Of a stretch of DNA of 64,000 bases, positions 19,566 to 28,982 are shown one piece after another (positions within the stretch are counted from its first letter, which is position 1; each line of letters begins with the position of its first letter). Source of the DNA: Phascolarctobacterium sp. (GTDB taxonomy: Bacteria; Bacillota; Negativicutes; Acidaminococcales; Acidaminococcaceae). The translations under genes were made by a program, and so were the position numbers. The DNA is taken from contig JAUNOC010000001.1 of the NCBI GenBank assembly GCA_030531205.1, positions 186,001 to 250,000 of the forward strand, given 5' to 3'. The notes beneath the pieces are model-generated. The model saw nothing but the letters and a program-made list of their open reading frames with translations. It did not search any database and was not told the DNA's origin.

Positions 19566-21350
19566 ATGGCACAATTTGAAAATGTCCCTAAATTTTCTAT
19601 TGAGGGGTTGTTTAGGTTATGTAAGGGTAAATTCGTGTTTCCGGATTATCAAAGACCATATTCGTGGGAAGAAGAACACGTCGAAAAGCTATTTAATGAT
19701 ATAGCAGATTTTACGATTGATTATTCAAAATCAAATAATGAAAACAAAAGATATTTTTTAGGTGCTGTAATTGCATGTTCCGCAGGTCAAAATATAGAGG
19801 TTACAGATGGTAGACAAAGGATTACATCGCTTATTTTGTTATTGAGAGCAATTTATAATAAGTTAGGTGGGGATAATCCGCAAAATAATTTGTTTGTCGA
19901 AGGGTCTAATAAACAGATTTTGAATAGAATAGAATCAATATTGTGGGAGAGTAGTGAAAGTAATAATATTTTTTCATCGGTTGCGACTTGTTACAAAGAT
20001 AAACCTAAAATTGATTCAAATGTTATTGACGAAAAAGATGTTGTAAAAAATTTTTTTCATATTTTGGAAACTGGAAATGTTGTGCCAGTAAGTAGAGACA
20101 AATATTCAAAAAATTATTTGTTTTTTCAACAAAAACTTGCTGAAATGGATGAGCAATATACAAACTTTACATTAGGGTTTTCTCGGTGTTTGTTAGATAA
20201 GGTTGAGGTTGTAGTTATTGCGGCAGATGATCAAGATATGGCTCTAACTATTTTTTCGACGCTCAATGATAGTGGATTACCATTATCTGATGCTGATATA
20301 TTTAAGGCAAAAATTTATGGTTTTACTAAAGGAGAAATACAGAAAAAACAATTTATTGATAAATGGCAAAAATTATCTAAAGATGCTGAAGAAATTGAAG
20401 AATCTTTACAACGATTATTTTATTATTACATGATGTTGTGTAGAGCAAAATTTGGGGATGTTAATACGGGGGCTCCGCGATTAAGGGATTATTTTGAATT
20501 ACACAGGAGAAAATATTATCAACCCAATGTAGATAAAGATAAAGCCGATGAAGAAATTGTACTATTAAAAGATGAAAAATTAATGGAGCATTTGGTAAAA
20601 ATTTTAAATTTTTGGAGAGCAGTACAAGAAGCAGATATAGAAGAAAAATGGGTAAAAAATAAACAGATTATCAATGCCATAGATATTTTAACAGAATATC
20701 CCAATGAATATTGGAAATATCCCGTTATTACCTATTATTTCTGTCATTCGAATGAAAGTGACTTTGAAGAGCAATTTTTAAAATTTCTAAGAATGTTGAC
20801 TGTTAAATTGATAGTTAACTATTTAAAGAATCCAACGGTCACGAAAATTAAAAGTGATGTTATGAATTTAAGTAAATCATGTGTAGAAAGCAAACATCCA
20901 GTTTTTAGGTTTGATAAGGTAACAAATATAGATGAGGTTAAAAATTCTATTTGCGCTTCTACAAAGATTACTAAGATGTTGTTAAAAGTTTTAGCATATT
21001 GTGAACAAGATGAAAAATTACCAAATTTTGAAATAGAACATATTTTTCCTAAAAAATGGCAAAAAAATTTTTTCCCAAATTTTTCGGATTCATACGTTAA
21101 TGATTTGGTTGAGCATTTGGGAAATAAGATTCCTCTTGAAAAAAAATTGAATATTGTTGCAAATAATAATTTCTATAGCCGTAAAGCGATAGAATATAGT
21201 AAGTCAAGAATTCAATTAGCAAAAGATTTTTCTACAAAAGGACAATGGAATTTGCCGGCTGATATTTTTAAGCGGGATGGACAAATTGAGGAACAATTAA
21301 AACAAAAATTTAATCAATGGGAAAATGATTATAAAAATTATCATGACTAA
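19566..21350 (+). CDS. GmrSD-like type IV restriction protein (DUF262 + DUF1524)
   Basis: 594 residues. The N-terminal DUF262 (ParB-like NTPase fold) has FVFPDYQRPYSWEEEHVEKL, FLGAVI and the DGRQRITSLILLL box; STLNDSGLPLSDADI follows. The C-terminal DUF1524 His-Me nuclease has FEIEHIFPKKW (about residues 488-498), then LGNKIPLEKKLN and a late FYSRKAIEYSKS. The GmrSD family cuts DNA with glucosylated hydroxymethylcytosine and relatives act in phage defence. Fused single-chain form of normal length. More AT-rich than the TSUP gene upstream. Confidence 0.88.
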   Translation: MAQFENVPKFSIEGLFRLCKGKFVFPDYQRPYSWEEEHVEKLFNDIADFTIDYSKSNNENKRYFLGAVIACSAGQNIEVTDGRQRITSLILLLRAIYNKLGGDNPQNNLFVEGSNKQILNRIESILWESSESNNIFSSVATCYKDKPKIDSNVIDEKDVVKNFFHILETGNVVPVSRDKYSKNYLFFQQKLAEMDEQYTNFTLGFSRCLLDKVEVVVIAADDQDMALTIFSTLNDSGLPLSDADIFKAKIYGFTKGEIQKKQFIDKWQKLSKDAEEIEESLQRLFYYYMMLCRAKFGDVNTGAPRLRDYFELHRRKYYQPNVDKDKADEEIVLLKDEKLMEHLVKILNFWRAVQEADIEEKWVKNKQIINAIDILTEYPNEYWKYPVITYYFCHSNESDFEEQFLKFLRMLTVKLIVNYLKNPTVTKIKSDVMNLSKSCVESKHPVFRFDKVTNIDEVKNSICASTKITKMLLKVLAYCEQDEKLPNFEIEHIFPKKWQKNFFPNFSDSYVNDLVEHLGNKIPLEKKLNIVANNNFYSRKAIEYSKSRIQLAKDFSTKGQWNLPADIFKRDGQIEEQLKQKFNQWENDYKNYHD

Positions 21351-21352
21351 CA

Positions 21353-21381
21353 TTCACAAGCAATAATTTGCTTTGTATAAT
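21353..21381 (+). promoter_or_regulatory. Putative promoter of the fic gene
   Basis: TTCACA (21353-21358), 17-base spacer, TATAAT (21376-21381), 18 bases upstream of the fic ATG. The spacer holds a small AAGCAA/TTGCTT hairpin. It suggests fic and the following genes are transcribed independently of the GmrSD gene. Confidence 0.5.
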
Positions 21382-21398
21382 AGGGGAGTATTTTAATT

Positions 21399-22145
21399 AT
21401 GCAAGATGTAGAGATGCTTTTGCGGTGGGCGGAGCAGATTAAGACGGAACTTAATAAAAAAGACAAAGTTTTTTTGGAAAAACAGGAAACGGCTTTTGTG
21501 GTGGAATATACTCATAATTCCACTGCCATTGAAGGCAATACTTTAACTTTGATGGAAACAAAACTTGTTCTTGAAGATAAATTGTCCGTGCAGGGTAAGG
21601 AACTGCGGGAGATTTATGAAACTGTAAATCACGAACAGGCATACAGGTATGTTAAAAATCTTATTGAGAAGAAAATACCTTTGTCGGCAAATGTTGTTAA
21701 AAATTTACACGAGATTTTGGTTAAGAACATTTTTCAAGGTGGGATATATCGCAATCATAATGTACGGATAACAGGGGCAACGTTCAGACCGCCGGAGCCG
21801 GAAATTATGTTTCAGGATATTGGCAGATTTTTCTTTAATTTGCCGGTAATGGAAAATGTTTGTGATGCTATAGAATTGGCGGCGTGGACACATGCGGAAT
21901 TTGTGCGGATCCATCCTTTTCCTGACGGCAATGGCAGGATTTGCCGTTTGTTAATGAATTATCAACTTATGCAACAGGGACTGTTTGTTGTTTCTATTGC
22001 TAAAGAAAACAAGTTGGAATATTATAAAGCGTTAGAAGAATATGCAATTCACGGTAATTTGCAGCACTTTACTGATTTTGTGTTCAAAACGGAGGAGGAG
22101 CGGTTGCAGGAATTAGCAAAGGATTTGTCAATTAAATTATTATGA
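21399..22145 (+). CDS. Fic family protein (AMP/NMP transferase)
   Basis: 248 residues. The catalytic Fic loop RIHPFPDGNGRICRLLM is intact (His, Asn and both Arg present). An N-terminal STAIEGNTLT matches the (S/T)xxxE(G/N) inhibitory helix, so this is a class II, self-inhibited Fic enzyme. The family transfers AMP or other nucleotide moieties to target proteins. It overlaps the AlkD-like gene by four bases (ATGA). Targets cannot be predicted. Confidence 0.92.
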   Translation: MQDVEMLLRWAEQIKTELNKKDKVFLEKQETAFVVEYTHNSTAIEGNTLTLMETKLVLEDKLSVQGKELREIYETVNHEQAYRYVKNLIEKKIPLSANVVKNLHEILVKNIFQGGIYRNHNVRITGATFRPPEPEIMFQDIGRFFFNLPVMENVCDAIELAAWTHAEFVRIHPFPDGNGRICRLLMNYQLMQQGLFVVSIAKENKLEYYKALEEYAIHGNLQHFTDFVFKTEEERLQELAKDLSIKLL

Positions 22146-22837
22146 CCAACATTCAAAAGCAATTATTTTCTTTGCAGGATAATGGGTATAGGGAGTTTCA
22201 TAGCGGGTTAATTCCTACGATTGATAAAGATACAATTATCGGGGTGAGGGTGCCGGCGTTGCGGAAGTTGGCAAAAGAGTTGGATGTAAAAAATGTAACA
22301 ACATTTTTACAGAAATTACCACACCAATATTACGAAGAAAACCAGTTACATACTATTTTGTTGTCAGGGATAAAGGACTATAAACAATGTTTGGCGGCAG
22401 TAAATAGATTCTTGCCCTATGTGGATAATTGGGCGACTTGTGATGTGTTAAGACCAAGGGTTTTTGCTCAACATCACAAAGAACTGATAAAAGAAATTCC
22501 TTTGTGGTTGCAGTCCGATAAAACATATACGGTGCGTTTTGGCATTGAGATGTTGCTGGTACATTTTTTGAACAAGAATTTTCAGAAAAAGTATTTGGAC
22601 TGGGTGGCGAAAATCAAAAGTGAAGAATACTATGTCCGTATGATGCAGGCATGGTTTTTCGCCGAAGCCGCCGCCAAGCAATATGAAGTGGTGTTACCAT
22701 ATTTTGAAAAACAAAAATTAGAAATGTGGACACACAATAAAGCAATCCAAAAAGCATGTGAAAGTTTCAGGGTGGCAAAGGATAGGAAAGAGTATTTGAA
22801 AGGGCTGAAGGGATACAAAGGTAATGGATATTGTTGA
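22142..22837 (+). CDS. DNA alkylation repair protein (AlkD-like HEAT-repeat glycosylase)
   Basis: 231 residues made of ALK/HEAT-type helical repeats. LLSGIKDYKQCLAAVNRFLP, the W-x3-D pair in VDNWATCDVLRP (the AlkD base-contact Trp and catalytic Asp pattern), and MMQAWFFAEAAAK with another conserved Trp place it in the DNA alkylation repair family. AlkD relatives excise 3mA/7mG and bulky adducts. The translation start overlaps fic, and its end overlaps the first HipA-like gene by 14 bases, so these genes probably form one operon. Confidence 0.9.
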   Translation: MTNIQKQLFSLQDNGYREFHSGLIPTIDKDTIIGVRVPALRKLAKELDVKNVTTFLQKLPHQYYEENQLHTILLSGIKDYKQCLAAVNRFLPYVDNWATCDVLRPRVFAQHHKELIKEIPLWLQSDKTYTVRFGIEMLLVHFLNKNFQKKYLDWVAKIKSEEYYVRMMQAWFFAEAAAKQYEVVLPYFEKQKLEMWTHNKAIQKACESFRVAKDRKEYLKGLKGYKGNGYC

Positions 22838-23678
22838 TTTTAGTAAGTTTAGAAAATTTAACAGATATGTAAAATATACTAACTATGAATTTAAATTTTT
22901 TGAAGATATCATATATGATAATTGTATTTGGAAGTTGAAATACAGCCCCTCTTTTCAGTATGAGTGTTATAGTGAATATATTGGAAGTCATATATTTGAT
23001 ATACTGGGGATGCAGTCCCAAGAAACTTTACTGGGAACCTGTCAATATGGAGGTAAGCGTATTCCTGTTGTGGCTTGTAAGGATTTTACTACGGATAGAT
23101 TTTTAAAATTTATTGATTTAGTCGAGATGATAGGCAGTCAATCGAAAAAAGAAAAGAATTTGAGTCACCCTTTGGAAGATACTATTTTTTTTATAAAAAG
23201 TCAGACTATGGTAGATTCTGAAGTGTTTCTAAAATATTTTTACAAGATAATTTTTATCGACCTTTATATTGATAATCCTGACAGAATATGGAGAAATTTT
23301 GGCTTTTTTATAAAAGATAATGAGCATACAGCCATTGCCCCTGTGTTTGATAATGGAGATTGTTTGTATTCCGTTGAACTTAGTCACGATATAAATTTCA
23401 TTTACAGTGTTCTTTCTAAAATACAATTAAATAATTATTCTCCGCGTAGTGATTTTTATGGAACCGAAAAAATTTTATATAGGTTGAATTTCTTGCAAGA
23501 CGATCTGTTAAAAGAAGCATTATGTTGGGTGGTAGATGCAGTTAATGAAAGAAAACATTTAATTGAAAACATGATAGAAGATATTTCGTTGATTTCTGAA
23601 AGAGAAAAAGAATTTTACAAAATATTATTAACGGCAAATCACAAATTTTTAAGTTCTTTAAGAAAAGAATATTGTTAA
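22824..23678 (+). CDS. HipA/CtkA-like kinase, tandem copy 1
   Basis: 284 residues. SEYIGSHIFDILGMQSQETLLG and VVACKDF are typical of a Bacillota HipA-like C-terminal (CtkA-type) family. Putative kinase residues: Lys39 (WKLKY), Asp153 and Asn158 in NPDRIWRNFGFF, Asp176 in IAPVFDNGD. The usual DRH His is Ile155. No HipB-like HTH antitoxin adjoins it. HipA relatives phosphorylate tRNA synthetases or other targets; the substrate here is unknown. Shares an overall architecture with the next two genes. ATG 22824 overlaps the AlkD-like gene. Confidence 0.75.
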   Translation: MDIVDFSKFRKFNRYVKYTNYEFKFFEDIIYDNCIWKLKYSPSFQYECYSEYIGSHIFDILGMQSQETLLGTCQYGGKRIPVVACKDFTTDRFLKFIDLVEMIGSQSKKEKNLSHPLEDTIFFIKSQTMVDSEVFLKYFYKIIFIDLYIDNPDRIWRNFGFFIKDNEHTAIAPVFDNGDCLYSVELSHDINFIYSVLSKIQLNNYSPRSDFYGTEKILYRLNFLQDDLLKEALCWVVDAVNERKHLIENMIEDISLISEREKEFYKILLTANHKFLSSLRKEYC

Positions 23679-23705
23679 AAAACTGAGTTTGTTGAATATT
23701 GAAGA

Positions 23706-24602
23706 ATGCAGGATATTATAAATTTTACAAATTGTAAACAGTTTGGCGGAGAGGCCAGGTTCGATGAAAACAATGAAATTCAGCGATTGACGTTGAAAAT
23801 TCAATATAATGGTCTATGCTACAAATTAAGGTTTGGCCCACACTATTTTTACCATTGTATTAGTGAATATTTGGGATGCAGTATTTATAGCGCCCTGGGG
23901 ATTCCGGCGCAAAAGGTATTGTTGGGGATATATGAATGTGCCGGAGAAAAATTGCCGGCAGTTGCTTGCCAATGTTTTAATGTTGATAATTTGTATTTGA
24001 TGACCATGGACGAAATTCTTTATGAACAACAGAATACAAATTTTGGGGAAAATATCTTAAATGAAGTTTGTGCGTTGGAGCAACAGCAAGATTTTGATGC
24101 TCATGAGCTAAAACAACGTTTTTGGCAAATGTTTGTGGTAGATGCATATATTGGTGTTGAAAAACGATTGGAAGACAATTGGGGATGCTTGTTTGACAGA
24201 AGTACTAACAGGATTATTGGACTTGCGCCTGTTTTTAATTGTTATTCTGGGTTTTGTTCTGATAGATTGGATGCGGATGCAGAATTAAAAAAAATTTTTT
24301 TGGGGCAGAAAATTGATAGTTGGTTTTCTCTATATGACGATACAGGATATACAATAGATAATAAGCCAGTTTCCTATTTTGAATTTTTGTCGAGAACTAA
24401 TAATATAGATTGTTTAACTGCATTAGCGGAAATAACAAAAAAAATAGATAAAATAGATGTGAATAAGATAATAGACGGCATTGAACTGCTTTCTAAATTG
24501 GAAAAAAATAATTTTAATAAGTATTTGACCCTAAGAAAAGAACTTATTTTGAAAAAAGCTCAACAAATAAACCCCACATATAGAATGTTAGTAAAAAATT
24601 AG
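23706..24602 (+). CDS. HipA/CtkA-like protein, tandem copy 2 (probable pseudokinase)
   Basis: 298 residues, same architecture as its neighbours (ISEYLGCSIYSALGIPAQKVLLG; RFWQMFVVDAYIG; LAPVF). Catalytic positions are replaced: the ATP-site Lys is Arg42 (YKLRF), the catalytic Asp is Lys153 (VEKRLEDNWG), the metal-binding Asp is Asn178 (APVFNCY); Asn158 remains. The open frame and conserved fold argue against simple decay, so a regulatory or antitoxin-like role toward the flanking kinases is possible. It starts 27 bases after copy 1 with a weak RBS. Confidence 0.72.
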   Translation: MQDIINFTNCKQFGGEARFDENNEIQRLTLKIQYNGLCYKLRFGPHYFYHCISEYLGCSIYSALGIPAQKVLLGIYECAGEKLPAVACQCFNVDNLYLMTMDEILYEQQNTNFGENILNEVCALEQQQDFDAHELKQRFWQMFVVDAYIGVEKRLEDNWGCLFDRSTNRIIGLAPVFNCYSGFCSDRLDADAELKKIFLGQKIDSWFSLYDDTGYTIDNKPVSYFEFLSRTNNIDCLTALAEITKKIDKIDVNKIIDGIELLSKLEKNNFNKYLTLRKELILKKAQQINPTYRMLVKN

Positions 24603-24621
24603 ATTTTGGTACTGCGAAAAA

Positions 24622-25512
24622 ATGTTTAATCTTATTGACTTTAGTAACTATATATTCTGGAATAGTTTAGTGGAATATAGATTTGATAAAAGTAATATCA
24701 GATTTTATTCGGATATAGAATATGAGGGCGAATTTTATAAAATAAAATCAGGTAAAGGTTATCGACATGCTTGTATAAGTGAATATATCGGATCTCACAT
24801 ATTTAATTTACTTGGATGTGAGGCACAAGACACATTGCTTGGGGTTTGCGATTTTCAAGGTAATCAAGTTGAGGTGGTGGCTTGTAAATATATAACAGGG
24901 AACGGAGAATTTCTTTATAAAATGGATGATATTTTGGATGCGGTTTGTAATACAGATTATTGCACTAATTTAAATGCTGTTAATTATGCTATTTATCAAC
25001 AAAATATCCTTAACAAAAAAGAATTAGCTACTAACTTTTGGAAGATGTTCATAATAGATTTGTATATATGTAATGCTGACCGATATGCAGATAATTGGGG
25101 AGTTGTTTATGATTGCCATAAAAAAACAGTAAGAATAGCACCGGTTTTTGATTGTGATGCGAGCTTGTTTTCAGGCATATTAAAAGATTCTACAAAATGG
25201 ATAGACAGTATCGAAAGATTACAGAATGTAGATATATTTCTTAAAGACACGGGTATAAAAAAATATGAAAACGATAAAAAAAGGTTAAACGTTACTGATT
25301 ATTTGCTACATACAGATAATGAAGACTGTCTAGAAGCATTGGCATCCATTGCTAAAAAGATTGACGAACAAAGGATAAATGCTATAATTGATGAAATTAC
25401 TTTGTTGAATGACAAAGAAAAGAATTTTTACAAAACGGTTTTGCATTTACGGAAAACATTTTTAATAGATCGCGTATTACATGAAAATGAATATTGTAAA
25501 TCGTTCTTATAA
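24622..25512 (+). CDS. HipA/CtkA-like kinase, tandem copy 3
   Basis: 296 residues. ISEYIGSHIFNLLGCEAQDTLLG, VVACKYI, NFWKMFIIDLYICNADRYADNWG and IAPVFDCDASLFSG. Kinase residues Lys42, Asp153, Asn158 and Asp177 are retained; the DRH His is Tyr155. It resembles copy 2 more closely than copy 1 in its central insertion (LYKMDDIL) and in the DNWG block, suggesting stepwise duplication. It begins 19 bases after copy 2 and has a weak RBS. No substrate can be assigned. Confidence 0.75.
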   Translation: MFNLIDFSNYIFWNSLVEYRFDKSNIRFYSDIEYEGEFYKIKSGKGYRHACISEYIGSHIFNLLGCEAQDTLLGVCDFQGNQVEVVACKYITGNGEFLYKMDDILDAVCNTDYCTNLNAVNYAIYQQNILNKKELATNFWKMFIIDLYICNADRYADNWGVVYDCHKKTVRIAPVFDCDASLFSGILKDSTKWIDSIERLQNVDIFLKDTGIKKYENDKKRLNVTDYLLHTDNEDCLEALASIAKKIDEQRINAIIDEITLLNDKEKNFYKTVLHLRKTFLIDRVLHENEYCKSFL

Positions 25513-25551
25513 AATATTTGGTAAATCAAGAGAAAATGGGAGGATAAATCT

Positions 25552-26382
25552 GTGAAAATTGTTTTACAAGATTGGAAGTATGGCAGAATTATGAGATATA
25601 CTAATGATATGTACATAGGTAATAGTGTTGGCTTATACGGTGAGTATGCTCATGATGAAATGGAACTTTATAAACAATTATTAAAATTAGGCGATACGGT
25701 TATTGAGGTTGGAGCGAATATAGGAACATTGACGGTACCTATAGCACAGTACGTTGGAAATGAGGGGAAAGTATATGCTTTTGAGCCGCAAAGAATTACA
25801 TTTCAGGTTTTATGCGGAAATATTGTTCTTAACAACCTTTATAATGTTTGGACATATAATTGTGGTGTTGGTAATGAGCATAAAAAAGTGAAAATTTTTG
25901 AAGGGCAACTTGGAATTAATAATGGAGCATTTAGAATTTCTGACTGGCCAGGAAATTATGAAATTGATATTGTTGCATTAGATGAATATAATTTTAAAAA
26001 TTGTGATTTGTTAAAAGTTGATGCAGAAGGAATGGACACGGAGGTTATACAAGGAGCAGAAAACTTAATTAAACAGTGTCAACCGTATATTATAATGGAA
26101 GCAAATTATACTAAAGCAGGCAAAGAGATAGTTAAAAAACTTCAAATGATAGGGTATAAATTGTATGAGGCAGATTGTTTTTTGTACAGTGCCAACAATG
26201 ACTTCCAAGTCAAAGAAAATATTTTTTTACAGAATCAGGGAACGATAAAATATACTGATGGTAAGGCATATGATGGTACGCAAATGCTTAACATTATGTC
26301 CCCCAATTGGCTTTGCGTGCCTAATAACAAGAACATTAAGATTGTTGGTGATGTTGTTGATATGAATAAATGGAAAGATTAG
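25552..26382 (+). CDS. FkbM family SAM-dependent methyltransferase
   Basis: 276 residues from a GTG start with GGGAGG eight bases upstream. SAM-binding motif VIEVGANIGTLTVPIA, then VYAFEPQRITFQVLCGN, and the FkbM core DLLKVDAEGMDTEVIQGAENLI with YIIMEAN. FkbM enzymes O-methylate sugars or natural products; genomic context gives no substrate. It is AT-rich like the HipA-like genes and ends the accessory block just ahead of the gyrA promoter. Confidence 0.88.
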   Translation: MKIVLQDWKYGRIMRYTNDMYIGNSVGLYGEYAHDEMELYKQLLKLGDTVIEVGANIGTLTVPIAQYVGNEGKVYAFEPQRITFQVLCGNIVLNNLYNVWTYNCGVGNEHKKVKIFEGQLGINNGAFRISDWPGNYEIDIVALDEYNFKNCDLLKVDAEGMDTEVIQGAENLIKQCQPYIIMEANYTKAGKEIVKKLQMIGYKLYEADCFLYSANNDFQVKENIFLQNQGTIKYTDGKAYDGTQMLNIMSPNWLCVPNNKNIKIVGDVVDMNKWKD

Positions 26383-26386
26383 TGTG

Positions 26387-26415
26387 TTAATTGGTTAAAC
26401 TAATTATGGTATAAA
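26387..26415 (+). promoter_or_regulatory. Putative gyrA promoter
   Basis: TTAATT (26387-26392), 17-base spacer, TATAAA (26410-26415) preceded by an extended TGG; the gyrA RBS AGGAGG follows directly. It would insulate gyrA from the accessory genes upstream. Confidence 0.5.
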
Positions 26416-26430
26416 ATTTTAGGAGGAAAT

Positions 26431-28947
26431 ATGGCAGAAATGGATTTAACTTCAGAGAAGGTTGTTCCCGTATATTTGGAAGAGGAGATGCAAAAGTCCT
26501 ACATTGATTATGCAATGAGCGTAATTGTGCAGCGGGCTTTGCCGGATGTGCGTGATGGCATGAAACCTGTACATCGGCGTATTCTCTATGCAATGCAAGA
26601 AGCTGGCATGACGAGCACCAAACCTTACAAAAAGTCTGCCCGTATTGTGGGCGAGGTACTTGGTAAATTTCATCCCCATGGTGATGCCAGTGTGTATGAT
26701 GCTATTGTGCGTTTGGCACAGGATTTCAACACCCGTTACATGTTGGCTGACGGTCATGGTAACTTTGGTAGTGTGGACGGGGACAGCCCGGCGGCAATGC
26801 GTTATACAGAAGTGCGTATGAGCAAAGTGGCGGAGTCCATGCTTGAAGATATTGATAAGGACACGGTGGATTTTGTTCCCAACTACGATGAAAGTTTAAA
26901 GGAACCCACAGTATTGCCCAGTAAGATCCCTGCTATTTTGGTCAATGGCAGTGCGGGTATTGCTGTAGGTATGGCTACTAATATTCCTCCTCATAATTTG
27001 ACTGAGGTTGCGAAGGGCTTGGAAATGTTGATTGATAACCCTGATGTGGACTTGGATCAGTTAATGACGGCTATTAAGGGACCTGATTTTCCTACTGGTG
27101 CTATGATTTTAGGCACGGAGGGCATTCGTCAGGCCTATGCTACAGGCAGGGGTGTTGTCAAAATTAAGAGCAAGACCAATTTCGAAGATATTCCAAAATC
27201 TAACGGTCGCAAGAGGATTGTGGTAACGGAAATTCCTTATCAGGTTAATAAGGCACGGCTGATTGAAAATATTGCGGAGTTAGTTAAAGACGGTACGCTG
27301 GAAGGGATTAGTGATATTCGTGACGAGTCCGACCGCAGAGGTATGCGGGTGGTTATTGATTTGAAGATGGGTATGGTGCCGGATGTCATATTGAATAATT
27401 TGATGAAACATACTGCCCTTCAGACCAGTTTTGGTATTATTAATTTGGCTTTGGTGAATAACCAACCCTGTGTGTTGAGTTTGAAACAGATTTTGGTTCA
27501 TTATCTTGACCATCAAAAAGAAGTTATTACTCGCCGCAGTCGTTTTGAATTGGCGAAGGCACAGGACAGGGCACATATTTTGGAGGGCTTTAAGATTGCC
27601 CTTGATCATATTGATGCAATTATTGCCACTATTCGTGCCAGTCAGACAGCAGAGATTGCCAAAAATTCTTTGTGTGAAAAGTTTGCTTTGAGCGAGCGTC
27701 AGGCACAGGCAATTTTGGATATGAAACTGCAACGCTTAACCGGTTTGGAACGTCAAAAGATTGATGATGAATATGTGGATGTTATGGAAACGATTGATTG
27801 GCTGGAAGGTGTTTTGGCGGATGAGAAGAAAGTTCTGGGCATTATTAAAGAGGAAATGGCAGAAGTGGTAAAACGGTTTGGGGATGAACGCCGTACAGAA
27901 ATTGTGGGTATGGCATTGGATATGAATCCTGAGGATTATATTGCTGATGGTGATATAGTTGTAACCGTTTCTCAAAAGGGGTATATTAAGCGTCAGTCCT
28001 TAGAAAATTTCCGCAATCAAAAACGGGGCGGTATGGGCAAAGTCGGTGGTCGTAGCAAGGAAGATGACGAGAGCCAGCATCTTGTGTTAGCCCGCAATAA
28101 ACAGGATATTTTGTTCTTCACTAATAAAGGTAAAGTATATCGTAAGCGTGGCTGGGAGATTCCGGAAGCCAGCAGGACTGCGAAGGGTACGCCCTTGGTA
28201 AATATTCTTGAATTATCTCCGGACGAAAGCATTACTACTTTAATTCCGGTTAAGGAATTTAGTGAGAATATGTTTATGTTTATGGCAACTAATCGTGGCA
28301 CGGTAAAGAAAACTAACTTAAGTGAATTTAAAGCCATTCGTCGGGTGGGCATGATTGCCATTACCTTGGACGAAGATGAGAAAGAAGAATTGATTGCAGT
28401 TAAATTAACTGATGGTGCTAATGAAATTCTTTTGGCTACACATGAGGGTATGTCTATTCATTTTGAAGAAACAGACGTTCGTCCTATGGGCAGACCCAGT
28501 CATGGTGTGCGGGGCATTACTCTCCGTGAAGGGGATTATGTTGTCAGCATGGACTGTGTGAAGGATGTGGAATGTGATGTGCTTACGGTTACGGAAAATG
28601 GTTTGGGTAAGCGTACCAGCATTACAGAGTATAAGAAACAAAAACGTGGCGGCGTAGGATTGAAAAACATCAACAAGAATGCTAAGACGGGAGCGGTAGT
28701 CGGTATGAGGATCATTAGTCCTGATCAGGAAATTTTAATGATTACTGCGGATGGTATTATTATCCGTTATGATGCTGATATGCGTAGCACGGGCAGGAAT
28801 ACACAGGGTGTGAAGGTAATGACTTTGGCAGAGGGAGATAAGGTAGTAACTTTGGCAGCAGTGCAATATGATGAGGCAAGCGAAACCGTGGAAGAACAGC
28901 CACAAGAGAAAAAGGATACGGAACAGAAAGATTTGTTTAAAGAATAA
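26431..28947 (+). CDS. gyrA: DNA gyrase subunit A
   Basis: 838-residue GyrA. The breakage-reunion domain carries RALPDVRDGMKPVHRRILYAM, ARIVGEVLGKFHPHGDASVYDA and the catalytic Tyr in MRYTEVRM; the C-terminal beta-pinwheel contains the GyrA-box QKRGGMGK-type motif (NQKRGGMGKVGG and KQKRGGVGLK). The acidic tail is usual. Works with GyrB. It is 9.2 kb from gyrB, with its own RBS and probable promoter. Confidence 0.98.
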   Translation: MAEMDLTSEKVVPVYLEEEMQKSYIDYAMSVIVQRALPDVRDGMKPVHRRILYAMQEAGMTSTKPYKKSARIVGEVLGKFHPHGDASVYDAIVRLAQDFNTRYMLADGHGNFGSVDGDSPAAMRYTEVRMSKVAESMLEDIDKDTVDFVPNYDESLKEPTVLPSKIPAILVNGSAGIAVGMATNIPPHNLTEVAKGLEMLIDNPDVDLDQLMTAIKGPDFPTGAMILGTEGIRQAYATGRGVVKIKSKTNFEDIPKSNGRKRIVVTEIPYQVNKARLIENIAELVKDGTLEGISDIRDESDRRGMRVVIDLKMGMVPDVILNNLMKHTALQTSFGIINLALVNNQPCVLSLKQILVHYLDHQKEVITRRSRFELAKAQDRAHILEGFKIALDHIDAIIATIRASQTAEIAKNSLCEKFALSERQAQAILDMKLQRLTGLERQKIDDEYVDVMETIDWLEGVLADEKKVLGIIKEEMAEVVKRFGDERRTEIVGMALDMNPEDYIADGDIVVTVSQKGYIKRQSLENFRNQKRGGMGKVGGRSKEDDESQHLVLARNKQDILFFTNKGKVYRKRGWEIPEASRTAKGTPLVNILELSPDESITTLIPVKEFSENMFMFMATNRGTVKKTNLSEFKAIRRVGMIAITLDEDEKEELIAVKLTDGANEILLATHEGMSIHFEETDVRPMGRPSHGVRGITLREGDYVVSMDCVKDVECDVLTVTENGLGKRTSITEYKKQKRGGVGLKNINKNAKTGAVVGMRIISPDQEILMITADGIIIRYDADMRSTGRNTQGVKVMTLAEGDKVVTLAAVQYDEASETVEEQPQEKKDTEQKDLFKE

Positions 28948-28982
28948 AAGTTTGTAATGGATAAAACTGTAAAATAGTGTTT

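Noticed and set aside
23706-24602. HipA-like copy 2 as an ordinary pseudogene
   Set aside because: The frame is fully open and the fold-defining segments are conserved; only catalytic residues are lost, so a pseudokinase is more likely.
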